Positions 1-8,344 of a stretch of DNA of 64,000 nt are shown one piece after another; position 1 is the stretch's first letter; each line of letters starts with the position of its first letter. The position numbers and the translations under genes were made by a program. Under the pieces are notes generated by a model that had not been told where the DNA came from, searched no databases, and was given only the letters and a program-made list of their open reading frames with translations. Source of the stretch: JAWPMT01 sp965229785 (GTDB taxonomy: Bacteria > Bacteroidota > Bacteroidia > Cytophagales > Cyclobacteriaceae); the NCBI GenBank assembly GCA_965229785.1, contig CBDDJS010000001.1, positions 6,820,001-6,884,000 of the forward strand. The letters are read 5' to 3'.

Positions 1-1191
1 ATGATCACTGTTGAAGAAGCCCTCGAAATCATTTTTCATCACCAAATTGATTTCGGTACTCAGATAGTTCCACTAAGCGAAGCTGCTGGTAAAGTATTGA
101 GAGAATCTGTTGTGGCAGACCGTGATTTTCCCCCATTTGATCGGGTGACGATGGATGGCATTGCGATCCACTATGAGGCATTTAAAAATGGGTCCAGAAC
201 TTTTGCCATTGAAGGGGAAGCACCTGCCGGAGCACCTGTCGAAAAGTTGAAGGATGCCGGTAAATGTCTGGAAGTGATGACCGGAGCGGTACTGCCTAAG
301 GGTACGGATACCGTGATCCGATACGAAGACGTGAAGATCAAGGATGGAACAGCGCAAATTTTGATCGAAGAAATCAATTTTCGTCAGAACGTACACTTCC
401 AGGGAATAGATAGGAAACAAGGAGATCATATTCTTGACGAGGGCATTATCCTCGGGCCTGCGCAGTTGGGTGTTTGTGCGACGGTAGGTAAAGATCCCGT
501 CAAAGTAAGTAGAGTGCCCAAAGCATTGATCATTTCGACTGGTGACGAATTGGTGGAAGTGCATGAAACACCCGCACCGCATCAAATCAGAAAGAGCAAT
601 ATTGCCCAGTTACAAGCACTGCTCGAAGATTTTAAGATCGCTCCTGAAACCCTTCACCTGACCGATGATTACGAAGAGATTCTGGCCAGACTCAAGGATG
701 CGGTCAATGACTATGAGATGATCCTCCTGAGTGGAGGGGTTTCCAAGGGGAAATATGATTTTCTTCCCAAAGCCCTGGATGAATTAGGAGTAGAAAAGTT
801 ATTCCATAAAATCAAACAACGACCCGGAAAACCTTTTTGGTTTGGTCGGAAGGCAGATTGTTTTGTGTTCGCTTTTCCCGGCAACCCCGTTTCCTCATTC
901 ATGTGTGCTAACCGATACTTAAGGCCATGGCTAGCCGAATGTCTGCAACAAAAAATCCAACGTCCGGAATTCGCGAGATTAACAGAAGAAGTGACCTTCA
1001 AACCTGATTTGACCTACTTCCTGGAAGTGCAATTACGATCCAATACCCAGGGAGTACTCGAAGCTCATCCTGTAAAGGGCAATGGCTCCGGTGATCTGGC
1101 TAACCTGGTAGATGCCCAAGCCTTCATTCAATTACCACAAGGGAGAGATGTTTATGAAGCAGGAGGAGTTTATCCGGTTTGGAGGTATTGA
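1..1191 (+). CDS. moeA: Molybdopterin molybdotransferase MoeA
   Basis: MoeA inserts molybdate into adenylylated molybdopterin, the last common step of molybdenum-cofactor synthesis in the cytoplasm. The 396-residue product has the usual family length. The N-terminal part carries the MoeA hallmark FPPFDRVTMDG near residue 43. The central MogA-like domain has TGDEL near residue 180, SGGVSKGKYDF near 244 and FPGNPVSSF near 294, and a C-terminal beta-barrel domain follows. The ATG is the first base of the window, so a slightly earlier start cannot be excluded, but the N-terminus looks complete. It is convergent with three further cofactor genes on the minus strand. Confidence 0.95.
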   Translation: MITVEEALEIIFHHQIDFGTQIVPLSEAAGKVLRESVVADRDFPPFDRVTMDGIAIHYEAFKNGSRTFAIEGEAPAGAPVEKLKDAGKCLEVMTGAVLPKGTDTVIRYEDVKIKDGTAQILIEEINFRQNVHFQGIDRKQGDHILDEGIILGPAQLGVCATVGKDPVKVSRVPKALIISTGDELVEVHETPAPHQIRKSNIAQLQALLEDFKIAPETLHLTDDYEEILARLKDAVNDYEMILLSGGVSKGKYDFLPKALDELGVEKLFHKIKQRPGKPFWFGRKADCFVFAFPGNPVSSFMCANRYLRPWLAECLQQKIQRPEFARLTEEVTFKPDLTYFLEVQLRSNTQGVLEAHPVKGNGSGDLANLVDAQAFIQLPQGRDVYEAGGVYPVWRY

Positions 1192-1195
1192 AGTT

Positions 1196-1789
1196 TTACA
1201 AATTGCCTTTCACTAACCACTCATAATCCTCCGGCCGATCCACATCCTGTAAAATAGCAGATGTCTTTAATGCCCGGAAAACAACATGACTTTTGTTTAT
1301 TTGAACGATTTCCTTGCATCCTTCAGGTTGTTGATGATTCAGGATGTCGTTTTTGTAATGAGAAGAAAACAAAACGGGGTTCCCCTTTTTTCCATCAAAC
1401 GTAGGTAGCGTAATGACTTTGAGATCATCTTTCAAGTGTTTATCGAAGGCTTCAATGATCTGATCATAATCTTCCGTCTGAATCAGGGGCTGATCACCTA
1501 AACAGATCATATAGCCATCCGCTTCTTCTAATGAAGCGGCTACTCCTGCCTGAATGGAGGAAGTCATTCCTGTTTCAAACCGTTCATTCAGTGTTATTTT
1601 CCGGCCTGGAAATAGCTCTTTCGAAACTACACTGGTGACAATAATTATCTCGAAAGCTTCACTTTTCGATAACTGATCAATGACGTGATGAACAATGGGT
1701 TTTCCCTGATAAATCAGGCCCATTTTATTGATCGCTCCCATTCGACTGGAAAGTCCTGCTGCCAACACGATGGCTGAAACTTTAGCCAT
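1196..1789 (-). CDS. MocA-like molybdenum cofactor nucleotidyltransferase
   Basis: A 197-residue NTP-transferase (GT-A fold) enzyme. The start AIVLAAGLSSRMG is the nucleotide-binding loop of the MobA/MocA/GlmU-N family, and CLGDQP near residue 97 is the metal-binding Asp motif. Family members attach CMP or GMP to molybdopterin. The single-domain form resembles MocA, the cytidylyltransferase serving xanthine-dehydrogenase-type enzymes, more than MobA, but the nucleotide specificity is an inference. Its start overlaps the end of the upstream mobA-like gene by 8 bases, so the two are probably translationally coupled. It ends 4 bases from the convergent moeA. Confidence 0.82.
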   Translation of the reverse strand: MAKVSAIVLAAGLSSRMGAINKMGLIYQGKPIVHHVIDQLSKSEAFEIIIVTSVVSKELFPGRKITLNERFETGMTSSIQAGVAASLEEADGYMICLGDQPLIQTEDYDQIIEAFDKHLKDDLKVITLPTFDGKKGNPVLFSSHYKNDILNHQQPEGCKEIVQINKSHVVFRALKTSAILQDVDRPEDYEWLVKGNL

Positions 1790-2903
1790 GAATAAGTCGC
1801 TCTGCCTGTTTTTTCTCTTCCGGAGTATTCACGTTCATCAGCACCTGCTCATTGGGGACCGGTATTTCCTTCACCTCGCTGTTGATCAATACTTTTCTCG
1901 GACAGCTATAGCCCAGTGTCAAAAACTGAAGTAAAACCGGATAGGCCCGAGGCTCCCAAAGCGTGATCAGCGGTTCCGGGAAATCAGTTTCCGGATTGTG
2001 AAAACAAGTGGCCAGTTTCGAAGGGTCCCGTTCAGAGAGCAGCAGATTGATCGTTTTTTCATCCACGAAAGGCACATCACATGCGACTGCCAGCCATGCG
2101 CTATTGGGGTTTTTTCGAAAGGCCGATAAAATGCCTCCATACGGCCCCAGGTCCAGGAAGGTATCAACGATCTGTGGTACTGCAGCTTCAAATTCAGATT
2201 GAACAGATAAATAAGTTTCCTGACAGGTTTTCGATAAAACCTCCGCCATGTATTCCCGCTGAGGCTTGTCATAGTAGGCAATGGCACCTTTATCATGACC
2301 CATTCGTGTACTTTTTCCGCCGGCAAGCACAAGGCCGTTGACGGGAGGCACTTGATGGAGCATCTCTTCCATCAGAGCAGAGATGCCTTTGACGTCTTTG
2401 ATGTGAAAAACAGGTACTTCTTTTTCTCCGAGGTGCTGTTGCAAAAAATCAAAAGGCTGGTCCATACCTTCATCTAGAATAATGCCCCTGACATCTGTCA
2501 GTCGGTCCAGCTTTCGTTGAAGAGAATCACGCTTCTTTTCGTTGATGATGACCAATTGCGAAGCTGCTTTGAAGTGATTGCCGTTCACAATGACGCCATC
2601 CGTATCGTTAAATAGCTGTCTGAATTGATAGGTAAGGTCTTCCGAGCCAAATGACAATTGATGATGACTTATCTTATTCGTATAAACCTTTTTGAAACCA
2701 CCTTCAAGTTCACTTGCCTGATGGTCCGCGTCGATGTAGCCTAATTTCAGATGAGATAGCGCCGGTTGCAGCTCATCCACCAATCGATGAATGATACCAC
2801 AGGGTGCACCAAGAATGGCCACCTCGTTGCGATGAAACTTTCCGCCCGTCGGTTTCTGAACGAAAGCGTGTTTTTTATGTGTGTTGGAAGTCACTTTTTC
2901 CAC
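1782..2903 (-). CDS. mobA: MobA guanylyltransferase with N-terminal MobB-like domain
   Basis: A 373-residue two-part protein. The C-terminal half (from about residue 190) is a MobA-type NTP transferase with GLVLAGGKSTRMG, a conserved DKG just after it, and ACDVPF as the metal-binding motif. MobA joins GMP to molybdopterin. The N-terminal half (about 25-185) begins with a strand-loop-helix AILGAPCG, placed like the MobB P-loop but lacking GKS/T, so it is probably a degenerate MobB-like domain. This architecture recurs in Bacteroidota (recollection, not searched). The start is GTG and overlaps the end of moaC by 29 bases; a second in-frame GTG lies 9 bases downstream. Confidence 0.85.
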   Translation of the reverse strand: MEKVTSNTHKKHAFVQKPTGGKFHRNEVAILGAPCGIIHRLVDELQPALSHLKLGYIDADHQASELEGGFKKVYTNKISHHQLSFGSEDLTYQFRQLFNDTDGVIVNGNHFKAASQLVIINEKKRDSLQRKLDRLTDVRGIILDEGMDQPFDFLQQHLGEKEVPVFHIKDVKGISALMEEMLHQVPPVNGLVLAGGKSTRMGHDKGAIAYYDKPQREYMAEVLSKTCQETYLSVQSEFEAAVPQIVDTFLDLGPYGGILSAFRKNPNSAWLAVACDVPFVDEKTINLLLSERDPSKLATCFHNPETDFPEPLITLWEPRAYPVLLQFLTLGYSCPRKVLINSEVKEIPVPNEQVLMNVNTPEEKKQAERLIHG

Positions 2904-3354
2904 CAGTCTTTTTGATCAATCGGGTTTCTTTGATCACGATATTATGCGAAAACCCCTTGCACATATCGTAGATCGTCAGGGCGGCCACAGAGGCACCGGT
3001 AAGTGCTTCCATTTCCACTCCTGTCTTTGAAACAACTTTTGCGGTACAAAGGATCACTACTTCCTGATTCTCATCGATAGAAATATCAACAGAAGCTTTA
3101 CTTAATCCCAGAGGATGGCAAAGCGGGATCAGGTCACTGGTTTTTTTACAAGCCATGATCCCGGCCAAAATAGCGGTTTGAAACACTGGGCCTTTCTTTG
3201 TGTGGATTTCGTCGTTTTCTAACTGGTCGATAATCTCAGGGTCCAACGCAACAACCGAACGGGCAACAGCGACACGTTCAGTCACGGCCTTTTCCGATAC
3301 ATCTACCATCGTAGGGTCACCCGTTCCTGTAAGGTGCGAAAACTTCTTTTCCAT
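2875..3354 (-). CDS. moaC: Cyclic pyranopterin monophosphate synthase MoaC
   Basis: MoaC converts the cyclic nucleotide made by MoaA into cyclic pyranopterin monophosphate, the first pathway intermediate. The 159-residue product has the usual length and the family motifs MVDVSEK near residue 16, KKTSDLIPLCHPL near 69, GVEMEALTG near 111 and a final MCK segment with the catalytic Lys. It is the first gene of a three-gene minus-strand run (moaC, mobA, mocA-like) with overlapping ends. MoaA, MoaD and MoaE are not in the window. Confidence 0.95.
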   Translation of the reverse strand: MEKKFSHLTGTGDPTMVDVSEKAVTERVAVARSVVALDPEIIDQLENDEIHTKKGPVFQTAILAGIMACKKTSDLIPLCHPLGLSKASVDISIDENQEVVILCTAKVVSKTGVEMEALTGASVAALTIYDMCKGFSHNIVIKETRLIKKTGGKSDFQHT

Positions 3355-3447
3355 AGTTACGTACCAATTTGGAACGAAATTAAAGAGAATAACTCAAAGG
3401 ATTTTTTCGTTTAAGAGCAAAGTATTGATCATCAAAATCAACACCTG

Positions 3448-4194
3448 TTGTACCTGAAACCTTTTTTTATTGTCATTGCTATTCTTTTTGCTTATTCTGC
3501 TTTCGGACAGTCCGATAAGCCTGAGAAGAAAAGAGGAATCATGCTGGGGTTTGGTTTAAGAACTTTTCTGATCAATGACGAAATAGGTTCTAACCTGAAT
3601 TATCAGGGAAGTGCACTTTCACTACACATTCAGCACGATGTGTATAAGGCAGATAAGGCGAGGGAGTTCAACTTCTTTCTGGCAACACCGAATATTCAAA
3701 ATGACTTTAATCGGAATGTCCTGGATGGTGTTGCTGTTGCCCTTGATTTTCATTGGCGGCATCAATTGAACTTGAAACTGCCCTGGAATACAGCGTGGTA
3801 CCTGGGTCCATACCTCAAAGTACAGGGTTTTGGCCGTACGTTCAATTTTGAGACCAATCTTGTGGAAGTCAATACCGGAGATGCATTCGGTTCCATTGGC
3901 CTCAGTAGTTTGATGAGGAAAGCATTGAAGAAAGAAAAATATGTGCTTCTCACGCTCAGGGGCCCGATTGCGACTTACATGATCAATCGGGAGTTTATAG
4001 GTTCTACCACACAAGAGTGGATGTTCCCCGATCGTTTTGCAGACTATCAGTTCAGGCTGGCCTTATTCGGTAAGACCCTGAAAGCTGCGGAATGGATGAT
4101 TGCTTATCAATATCAGATCACCGTTATTGATCGGGCATCCCGAGTTGGATACGAAGGACATTTATTTGAAACCGGACTAAAATTTACCTATTGA
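3448..4194 (+). CDS. Secreted/outer-membrane hypothetical protein
   Basis: A 248-residue protein I do not recognise. It starts with a hydrophobic signal peptide (about residues 1-20, cleavage likely before QSD), and the mature part alternates polar and aromatic residues as outer-membrane beta-barrels do, ending in LKFTY with a terminal aromatic. No ATG fits: the only sensible start that keeps the signal peptide is the TTG at the listed position. Its stop overlaps the TTG start of the following S41 peptidase gene (TTGA), so the two are probably co-translated. The barrel assignment is an inference. Confidence 0.7.
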   Translation: MYLKPFFIVIAILFAYSAFGQSDKPEKKRGIMLGFGLRTFLINDEIGSNLNYQGSALSLHIQHDVYKADKAREFNFFLATPNIQNDFNRNVLDGVAVALDFHWRHQLNLKLPWNTAWYLGPYLKVQGFGRTFNFETNLVEVNTGDAFGSIGLSSLMRKALKKEKYVLLTLRGPIATYMINREFIGSTTQEWMFPDRFADYQFRLALFGKTLKAAEWMIAYQYQITVIDRASRVGYEGHLFETGLKFTY

Positions 4195-5195
4195 AAGCGC
4201 GAAAATACTTTGTTGTTGGCCTGATGGTAGTTTTATCGTCTTGCTCGTTGTTCATTGAAGAAGATCCTGATAATTCTTTCGAAGAAAATTTTGAAGTCTA
4301 TTGGCAGGCGTTTGATCGCCATTATTCCTTTTTTGATATAAAAGAACTTGATTGGCAGGCCGCTTACGATACGAATGTTCAGCGTGTGAGGGGTTTTTCC
4401 ACCGATGACGAGCTTTTTTCGCTATTGAGCGAGCTTACTCTTTCATTTGAAGATGGTCACGTGAACTTATTTCGGGACGATACTGAGGTAGCTCATGACT
4501 TCAAAACGGGGTTTCCTGAAAATGACCCACAAGGGGTGACCAATTACCTGGCAACAGAATTTAGCCCTAATAGCACGCTTCAATATGGGGATATCAATAA
4601 CACCAATCTTGGCTACATTCGAATTTTCACTTTTGGTGCAGCTAACAATCATTACGAAAGGATAGATGATGCCATTGCCGCAATGGCGAACAAAGATGGG
4701 ATTATCATAGATGTACGCAACAATGGTGGAGGTAGTGATACCAATGCAGACCGTATTGCGACGAAGTTCATGGACGAAGAAAGGACCTATCGCTGGGTAA
4801 GGTACCGTAATGGCCCTTCACACACGGATTTTAGTGAATGGCGTAAGAGTACGATCAAACCTGAAGGAACCACCTATGATGGGCCTGTAGTGATCCTGAC
4901 TAACAGAAAATGTTTCAGTACCACTGAGAGCTTCATCTTATCGATGAAAGTCCGGCCTAATGTGACCACCATTGGTGGAATTACAGGAGGAGGGTCAGGA
5001 AATCCTATTTTCAGAGAGTTGCCCAATGGGTGGACGTTTCGGTTATCTTCCTGGCAAATGGTAGATGCTGATTTTAACTTCATTGAGGGCGTTGGAATCG
5101 AACCCGACGAGCGAATTTCTATCTCTGATGAATCAGCCGATGCCGGGATCGATACAATTTTGGAGCGGGCCATCGCACTTCTTGAGGGTAATTGA
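4191..5195 (+). CDS. S41 family peptidase lipoprotein
   Basis: A 334-residue tail-specific (C-terminal processing) peptidase. A lipobox LSSC puts the lipidated Cys at residue 18, so the enzyme is anchored in the envelope. An N-terminal helical domain is followed by the S41 catalytic region: IIIDVRNNGGGSDTNAD near residue 170 and CFSTTESF with the presumed nucleophile Ser243. No PDZ domain is evident. The start is TTG within a TTGA overlap with the preceding gene, implying coupling. Substrate unknown; the upstream barrel-like protein is the obvious functional partner, by position only. Confidence 0.85.
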   Translation: MKARKYFVVGLMVVLSSCSLFIEEDPDNSFEENFEVYWQAFDRHYSFFDIKELDWQAAYDTNVQRVRGFSTDDELFSLLSELTLSFEDGHVNLFRDDTEVAHDFKTGFPENDPQGVTNYLATEFSPNSTLQYGDINNTNLGYIRIFTFGAANNHYERIDDAIAAMANKDGIIIDVRNNGGGSDTNADRIATKFMDEERTYRWVRYRNGPSHTDFSEWRKSTIKPEGTTYDGPVVILTNRKCFSTTESFILSMKVRPNVTTIGGITGGGSGNPIFRELPNGWTFRLSSWQMVDADFNFIEGVGIEPDERISISDESADAGIDTILERAIALLEGN

Positions 5196-5228
5196 TGTTA
5201 CCTTTCCATACGGAAATTGATCACTCGA

Positions 5229-6365
5229 ATGGAGCTTTCATTAGAAGAACTACAGCGGTACAGCAGACACCTTAACCTGCCCAATTTTGGCCTTGAATCT
5301 CAACAAAAACTAAAGCAATCTAAAGTTTTGGTCGTAGGGACAGGTGGGCTTGGAGCTCCCATGTTGCAATACCTTACGGCCGCGGGTGTCGGAACGATAG
5401 GCGTGGTAGACTTTGATGTGGTAGATGCTTCAAATCTGCAACGACAGGTGCTTTTTACAACACAGGATATAGGTAAATCCAAAGTGCCCACTGCTATTGA
5501 GCGGCTACGTGAGCAAAATCCCAATATCAATTTTATTCCTTTTGAGACGAAACTCGATAGTACCAATGCACTTGAGATCATCAAAGACTTTGATGTGGTG
5601 GCGGATGGAACTGACAATTTTCCGACTCGCTATCTGGTAAATGATGCTTGTGTACTTTCCGGTAAAGTAAACGTCTATGCCTCCATTTTTCAGTTTGAGG
5701 GACAGGTGAGTGTCTTTAATTATCAGTTTGAAGATGGTTCGAGAGGGCCTAACTACCGGGACCTTTTTCCGTCACCTCCTCCTCCCGGAATGGTGCCTAG
5801 TTGTGCCGAAGGTGGAGTATTGGGTGTGTTGCCGGGCATTGTAGGGAGCCTGCAGGCTTCGGAGGTACTTAAAGTGCTGACGGGAATGGGAGACCCATTG
5901 GTTGGCAGGTTGTTTCTTTTCGATGCACTTCATTTTACAACGCGCACGCTAAAAGTACAAAAAGATGAGGCTAACCCGCTGACTGGTTCAGATCCATCTA
6001 TATCGGCATTGATCGATTATGATGTGTTTTGTGGGTTAACAGGATTGGATGTATCCGATCAGGTTTCTGTATCGGAGTTGAATGACAAACCCAAAGATAC
6101 TTACACATTGATCGACGTTCGGGAAGTGTATGAATATGAATCGGGTAATATTGGAGGAATACATATCCCCCTTTCCGAAATAGAAGATCACCTGACGAAG
6201 ATCCCGCGAAATGGCGACGTGATCATTCATTGTAAAAGTGGTGGCAGAAGCCAGAAGGCCGTCGATTTACTGACTGATAAGTATGGATATAGCAACTTAT
6301 TGAACCTCAAAGGAGGGGTGACGGCCTGGCAAAATGAGATAGATCCCGATTTGGTCGTCGTTTAG
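5229..6365 (+). CDS. moeB: MoeB/ThiF-type adenylyltransferase with rhodanese domain
   Basis: MoeB adenylylates the C-terminal Gly of the sulfur carrier MoaD before sulfur transfer; ThiF does the same for ThiS. The nucleotide-binding VVGTGGLGAPMLQYL lies near residue 35, DGTDNFPTRYL near 123 and the Cys segment PSCAEGGVLG near 190. A C-terminal rhodanese domain (about 285-378) has active-site HCKSGGRSQ. The two CxxC pairs that bind zinc in typical MoeB are replaced (NYRD and an NPLTG segment). The ATG at 5229 is preferred over an in-frame TTG 12 bases upstream. The tail overlaps a convergent gene by 4 bases. The carrier protein is not in the window, so MoeB versus ThiF rests on the molybdenum neighbours. 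Confidence 0.85.
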   Translation: MELSLEELQRYSRHLNLPNFGLESQQKLKQSKVLVVGTGGLGAPMLQYLTAAGVGTIGVVDFDVVDASNLQRQVLFTTQDIGKSKVPTAIERLREQNPNINFIPFETKLDSTNALEIIKDFDVVADGTDNFPTRYLVNDACVLSGKVNVYASIFQFEGQVSVFNYQFEDGSRGPNYRDLFPSPPPPGMVPSCAEGGVLGVLPGIVGSLQASEVLKVLTGMGDPLVGRLFLFDALHFTTRTLKVQKDEANPLTGSDPSISALIDYDVFCGLTGLDVSDQVSVSELNDKPKDTYTLIDVREVYEYESGNIGGIHIPLSEIEDHLTKIPRNGDVIIHCKSGGRSQKAVDLLTDKYGYSNLLNLKGGVTAWQNEIDPDLVVV

Positions 6366-7312
6366 TCCACGTACTCCCACTCGAATCCGATTTCTTCTCC
6401 GACGGCAGGCTCTTCCTGATAGGTGAATTTGGCTTTATTTCTCGATTCCTGAAATCGATCTAAGATCAAACTCGTCGTGACCCCTGATTCGTTGAATCCC
6501 AGCCATTCATCTTTGTAAGTCTGAACAGAAGTTCGCATTTTCATGAATTCATACTCACCTGAGGGGATATCTAGTTCAGTTTGATGATTCTTTGCGGGAA
6601 CTTTCAGGTAATCCAATTCATAAACACTACCGATTAACATTTCATTAGGTTGATCTTGTGTTTTCGGACCTTCCATCGTTGCTTCCACCTTGATATTTTG
6701 TGGAATGAATGTACCTCCGTCTGCTAAGAATCGGACAAGGTTTCTGGTTAATGGCACCTGACATTCTTTTTTGAGTCCGGCTTGCATGGTTTCCGAGATG
6801 ATGATGTCATATTGATCGTCGAACTGAATTTCAGGATCGGTACCATCCCCATTAATGTACGCCTGTACATAATCCGTTAGCCCCATGTGGGTATACATTT
6901 TTTCTACCTTTTCCAATGGCAGTTTACTGATTTCCATTAAAGTGACTTTCACCTGTTCAGCGCTGAATTGTGAAGTCATGGGAGTAAACAGGGCAGCAAA
7001 CGGGCCACATCCTGCGTAAAGTATGTGAACTGAACCATTCTTTGCTAACTGATCCTCTATGGCCTGATGCAATCCACGGATAAACCGGCAGGTACGCATG
7101 ACATCTTTGACACAATGAGCGGCCATGGTCTGACTTACAAATTTGCCGGATTTTGCTTCAGAATAACTTTCATTCGCCAGGTTATCCGCAAAAACGCCCG
7201 CTCCGGCACTAAAAATATCGTAAAGATTGTTAGAAGCTTTTTCCCAGTCACTGGGTTCAGTTGAAGATAAAATGAAGTCTGTGGCAGATTTAATTCTTGC
7301 GGCTACGCTCAT
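6362..7312 (-). CDS. SAM-dependent methyltransferase, arginine-methyltransferase-like
   Basis: A 316-residue class I methyltransferase. Motif I is HILYAGCGPFAAL (about 96-107), the acidic post-I residue is E127 (TLMEIS), and SETMQAGLKKE (173-183) resembles the double-Glu loop of protein arginine methyltransferases, with E174 and E183 as the candidate pair. After this comes a beta-barrel-like C-terminal region. It has no signal peptide and should be cytoplasmic. The substrate is unknown. It opens a block that holds a second enzyme of the same superfamily (9268-10524) and two formyltransferase-like proteins. It could also be a small-molecule methyltransferase. Confidence 0.7.
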   Translation of the reverse strand: MSVAARIKSATDFILSSTEPSDWEKASNNLYDIFSAGAGVFADNLANESYSEAKSGKFVSQTMAAHCVKDVMRTCRFIRGLHQAIEDQLAKNGSVHILYAGCGPFAALFTPMTSQFSAEQVKVTLMEISKLPLEKVEKMYTHMGLTDYVQAYINGDGTDPEIQFDDQYDIIISETMQAGLKKECQVPLTRNLVRFLADGGTFIPQNIKVEATMEGPKTQDQPNEMLIGSVYELDYLKVPAKNHQTELDIPSGEYEFMKMRTSVQTYKDEWLGFNESGVTTSLILDRFQESRNKAKFTYQEEPAVGEEIGFEWEYVD

Positions 7313-7446
7313 GGTTGTTACAGGTTATATTTTGTCTGATTGTTAGCGCCTAAAATAGAAAAGGCTTGCTTAGAAACTAAATTCTTCCTAAAATTATCTT
7401 TCCACAGACAAATAGTTTATAACCTTAAATATTTATATCAAATCTA

Positions 7447-8280
7447 ATGGCAACACAACAAGTAGCATGGACAGTGGATGGTTTCAACAATTTGGCGGTT
7501 TTATACCCCAATTACCAGACACCCCCTTATACAGCAGACTGGAATATCGTTGATTTGACGGTTTCTGCCTCAAAGACCGTTATGGTGCTCGTACAAGACG
7601 GTGAAGAAACAGTTCTTCACTACACATCGGAGACTTTCCCGATGGAGTGGTCGAGTACCACTATTAAGTTTGACAAAGTAGCGCTTAAGGCTGAAGAGTC
7701 GGAAGGCGAAGAAATTACACATGCCATGCGGATTGATGCCGCTCCGGATGACACGCTGTATGTCGTGTTGAATTCAGGACTATTGGCACAGGTAAAATTA
7801 CCAAAAGGAAAAGCTGCGACTACTCAGGCGACGCTTGTAAAGGGCGTTGAACACGTAAGTCAGATAAGTGCGGCTCCCGATGGACTGGTGTGGGTCGTAT
7901 GCAGTGATCCGGCAGTAGGGTCAGTCGTGAAATGGATGGATCCCAAAAATGGTAAGTGGAGCGCGATTCCTGATTTGAACAATGCGCAACAGGTGACTGG
8001 CGGCCCTAAAGGAAAGGCATTCATCATCAACACGGCGAATGAATTAGCCAATTACACGAAGAAAGGCGCAAAGACAGAGATCTCAAGTGAATTTATCCCC
8101 AAAGGTCTGAGCATTGGACCGGATGGCAGACTTTGGGTGATTTCAGGTACCGCTGTTGAAAGCCTGACTGGTGGCTATGTTGTCTTCTATACGGATGACG
8201 ATGGAAAGAACTGGACAGAAGTGCCTGGGTCTAACGTGAAGAACCTTGATGCTGGGATCATTGATTCCAATTTCAATTAA
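7447..8280 (+). CDS. Tectonin-like beta-propeller protein
   Basis: A 277-residue protein built of repeating units of about 40 residues of the type 'I.aapDG..wvv...g.v..', for example SAAPDGLVWVV near residue 141 and SIGPDGRLWVIS near 222. This matches tectonin or two-bladed-propeller lectin repeats. There is no signal peptide and no membrane segment. Tectonin proteins bind sugars or envelope components, so cytoplasmic synthesis without an export signal is unusual. A strong terminator follows directly. The neighbours are divergent (methyltransferase) and convergent (formyltransferase-like). The family call is by repeat rhythm only. Confidence 0.6.
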   Translation: MATQQVAWTVDGFNNLAVLYPNYQTPPYTADWNIVDLTVSASKTVMVLVQDGEETVLHYTSETFPMEWSSTTIKFDKVALKAEESEGEEITHAMRIDAAPDDTLYVVLNSGLLAQVKLPKGKAATTQATLVKGVEHVSQISAAPDGLVWVVCSDPAVGSVVKWMDPKNGKWSAIPDLNNAQQVTGGPKGKAFIINTANELANYTKKGAKTEISSEFIPKGLSIGPDGRLWVISGTAVESLTGGYVVFYTDDDGKNWTEVPGSNVKNLDAGIIDSNFN

Positions 8281-8301
8281 GATTCACACGATAAAGAATA
8301 G

Positions 8302-8332
8302 AAAGCCGTTCCTGAAAGGGAACGGCTTTTTT
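8302..8332 (+). terminator. Rho-independent terminator after propeller gene
   Basis: A perfect 11-bp stem (AAAGCCGTTCC, loop TGAAAG, then its complement) is followed by a T-run. It lies 21 bases after the stop of the beta-propeller gene and, with A-residues on the other side, could also serve the convergent formyltransferase-like gene. Confidence 0.85.
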
Positions 8333-8344
8333 ATGTGTTCTTTT

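Noticed and set aside
7439..7446. A minus-strand -7 box (TAGATTTG) for the methyltransferase gene
   Set aside because: It fits TAnnTTTG but overlaps the ATG of the divergent propeller gene and lies in AT-rich DNA with no -33 element; chance matches are common.
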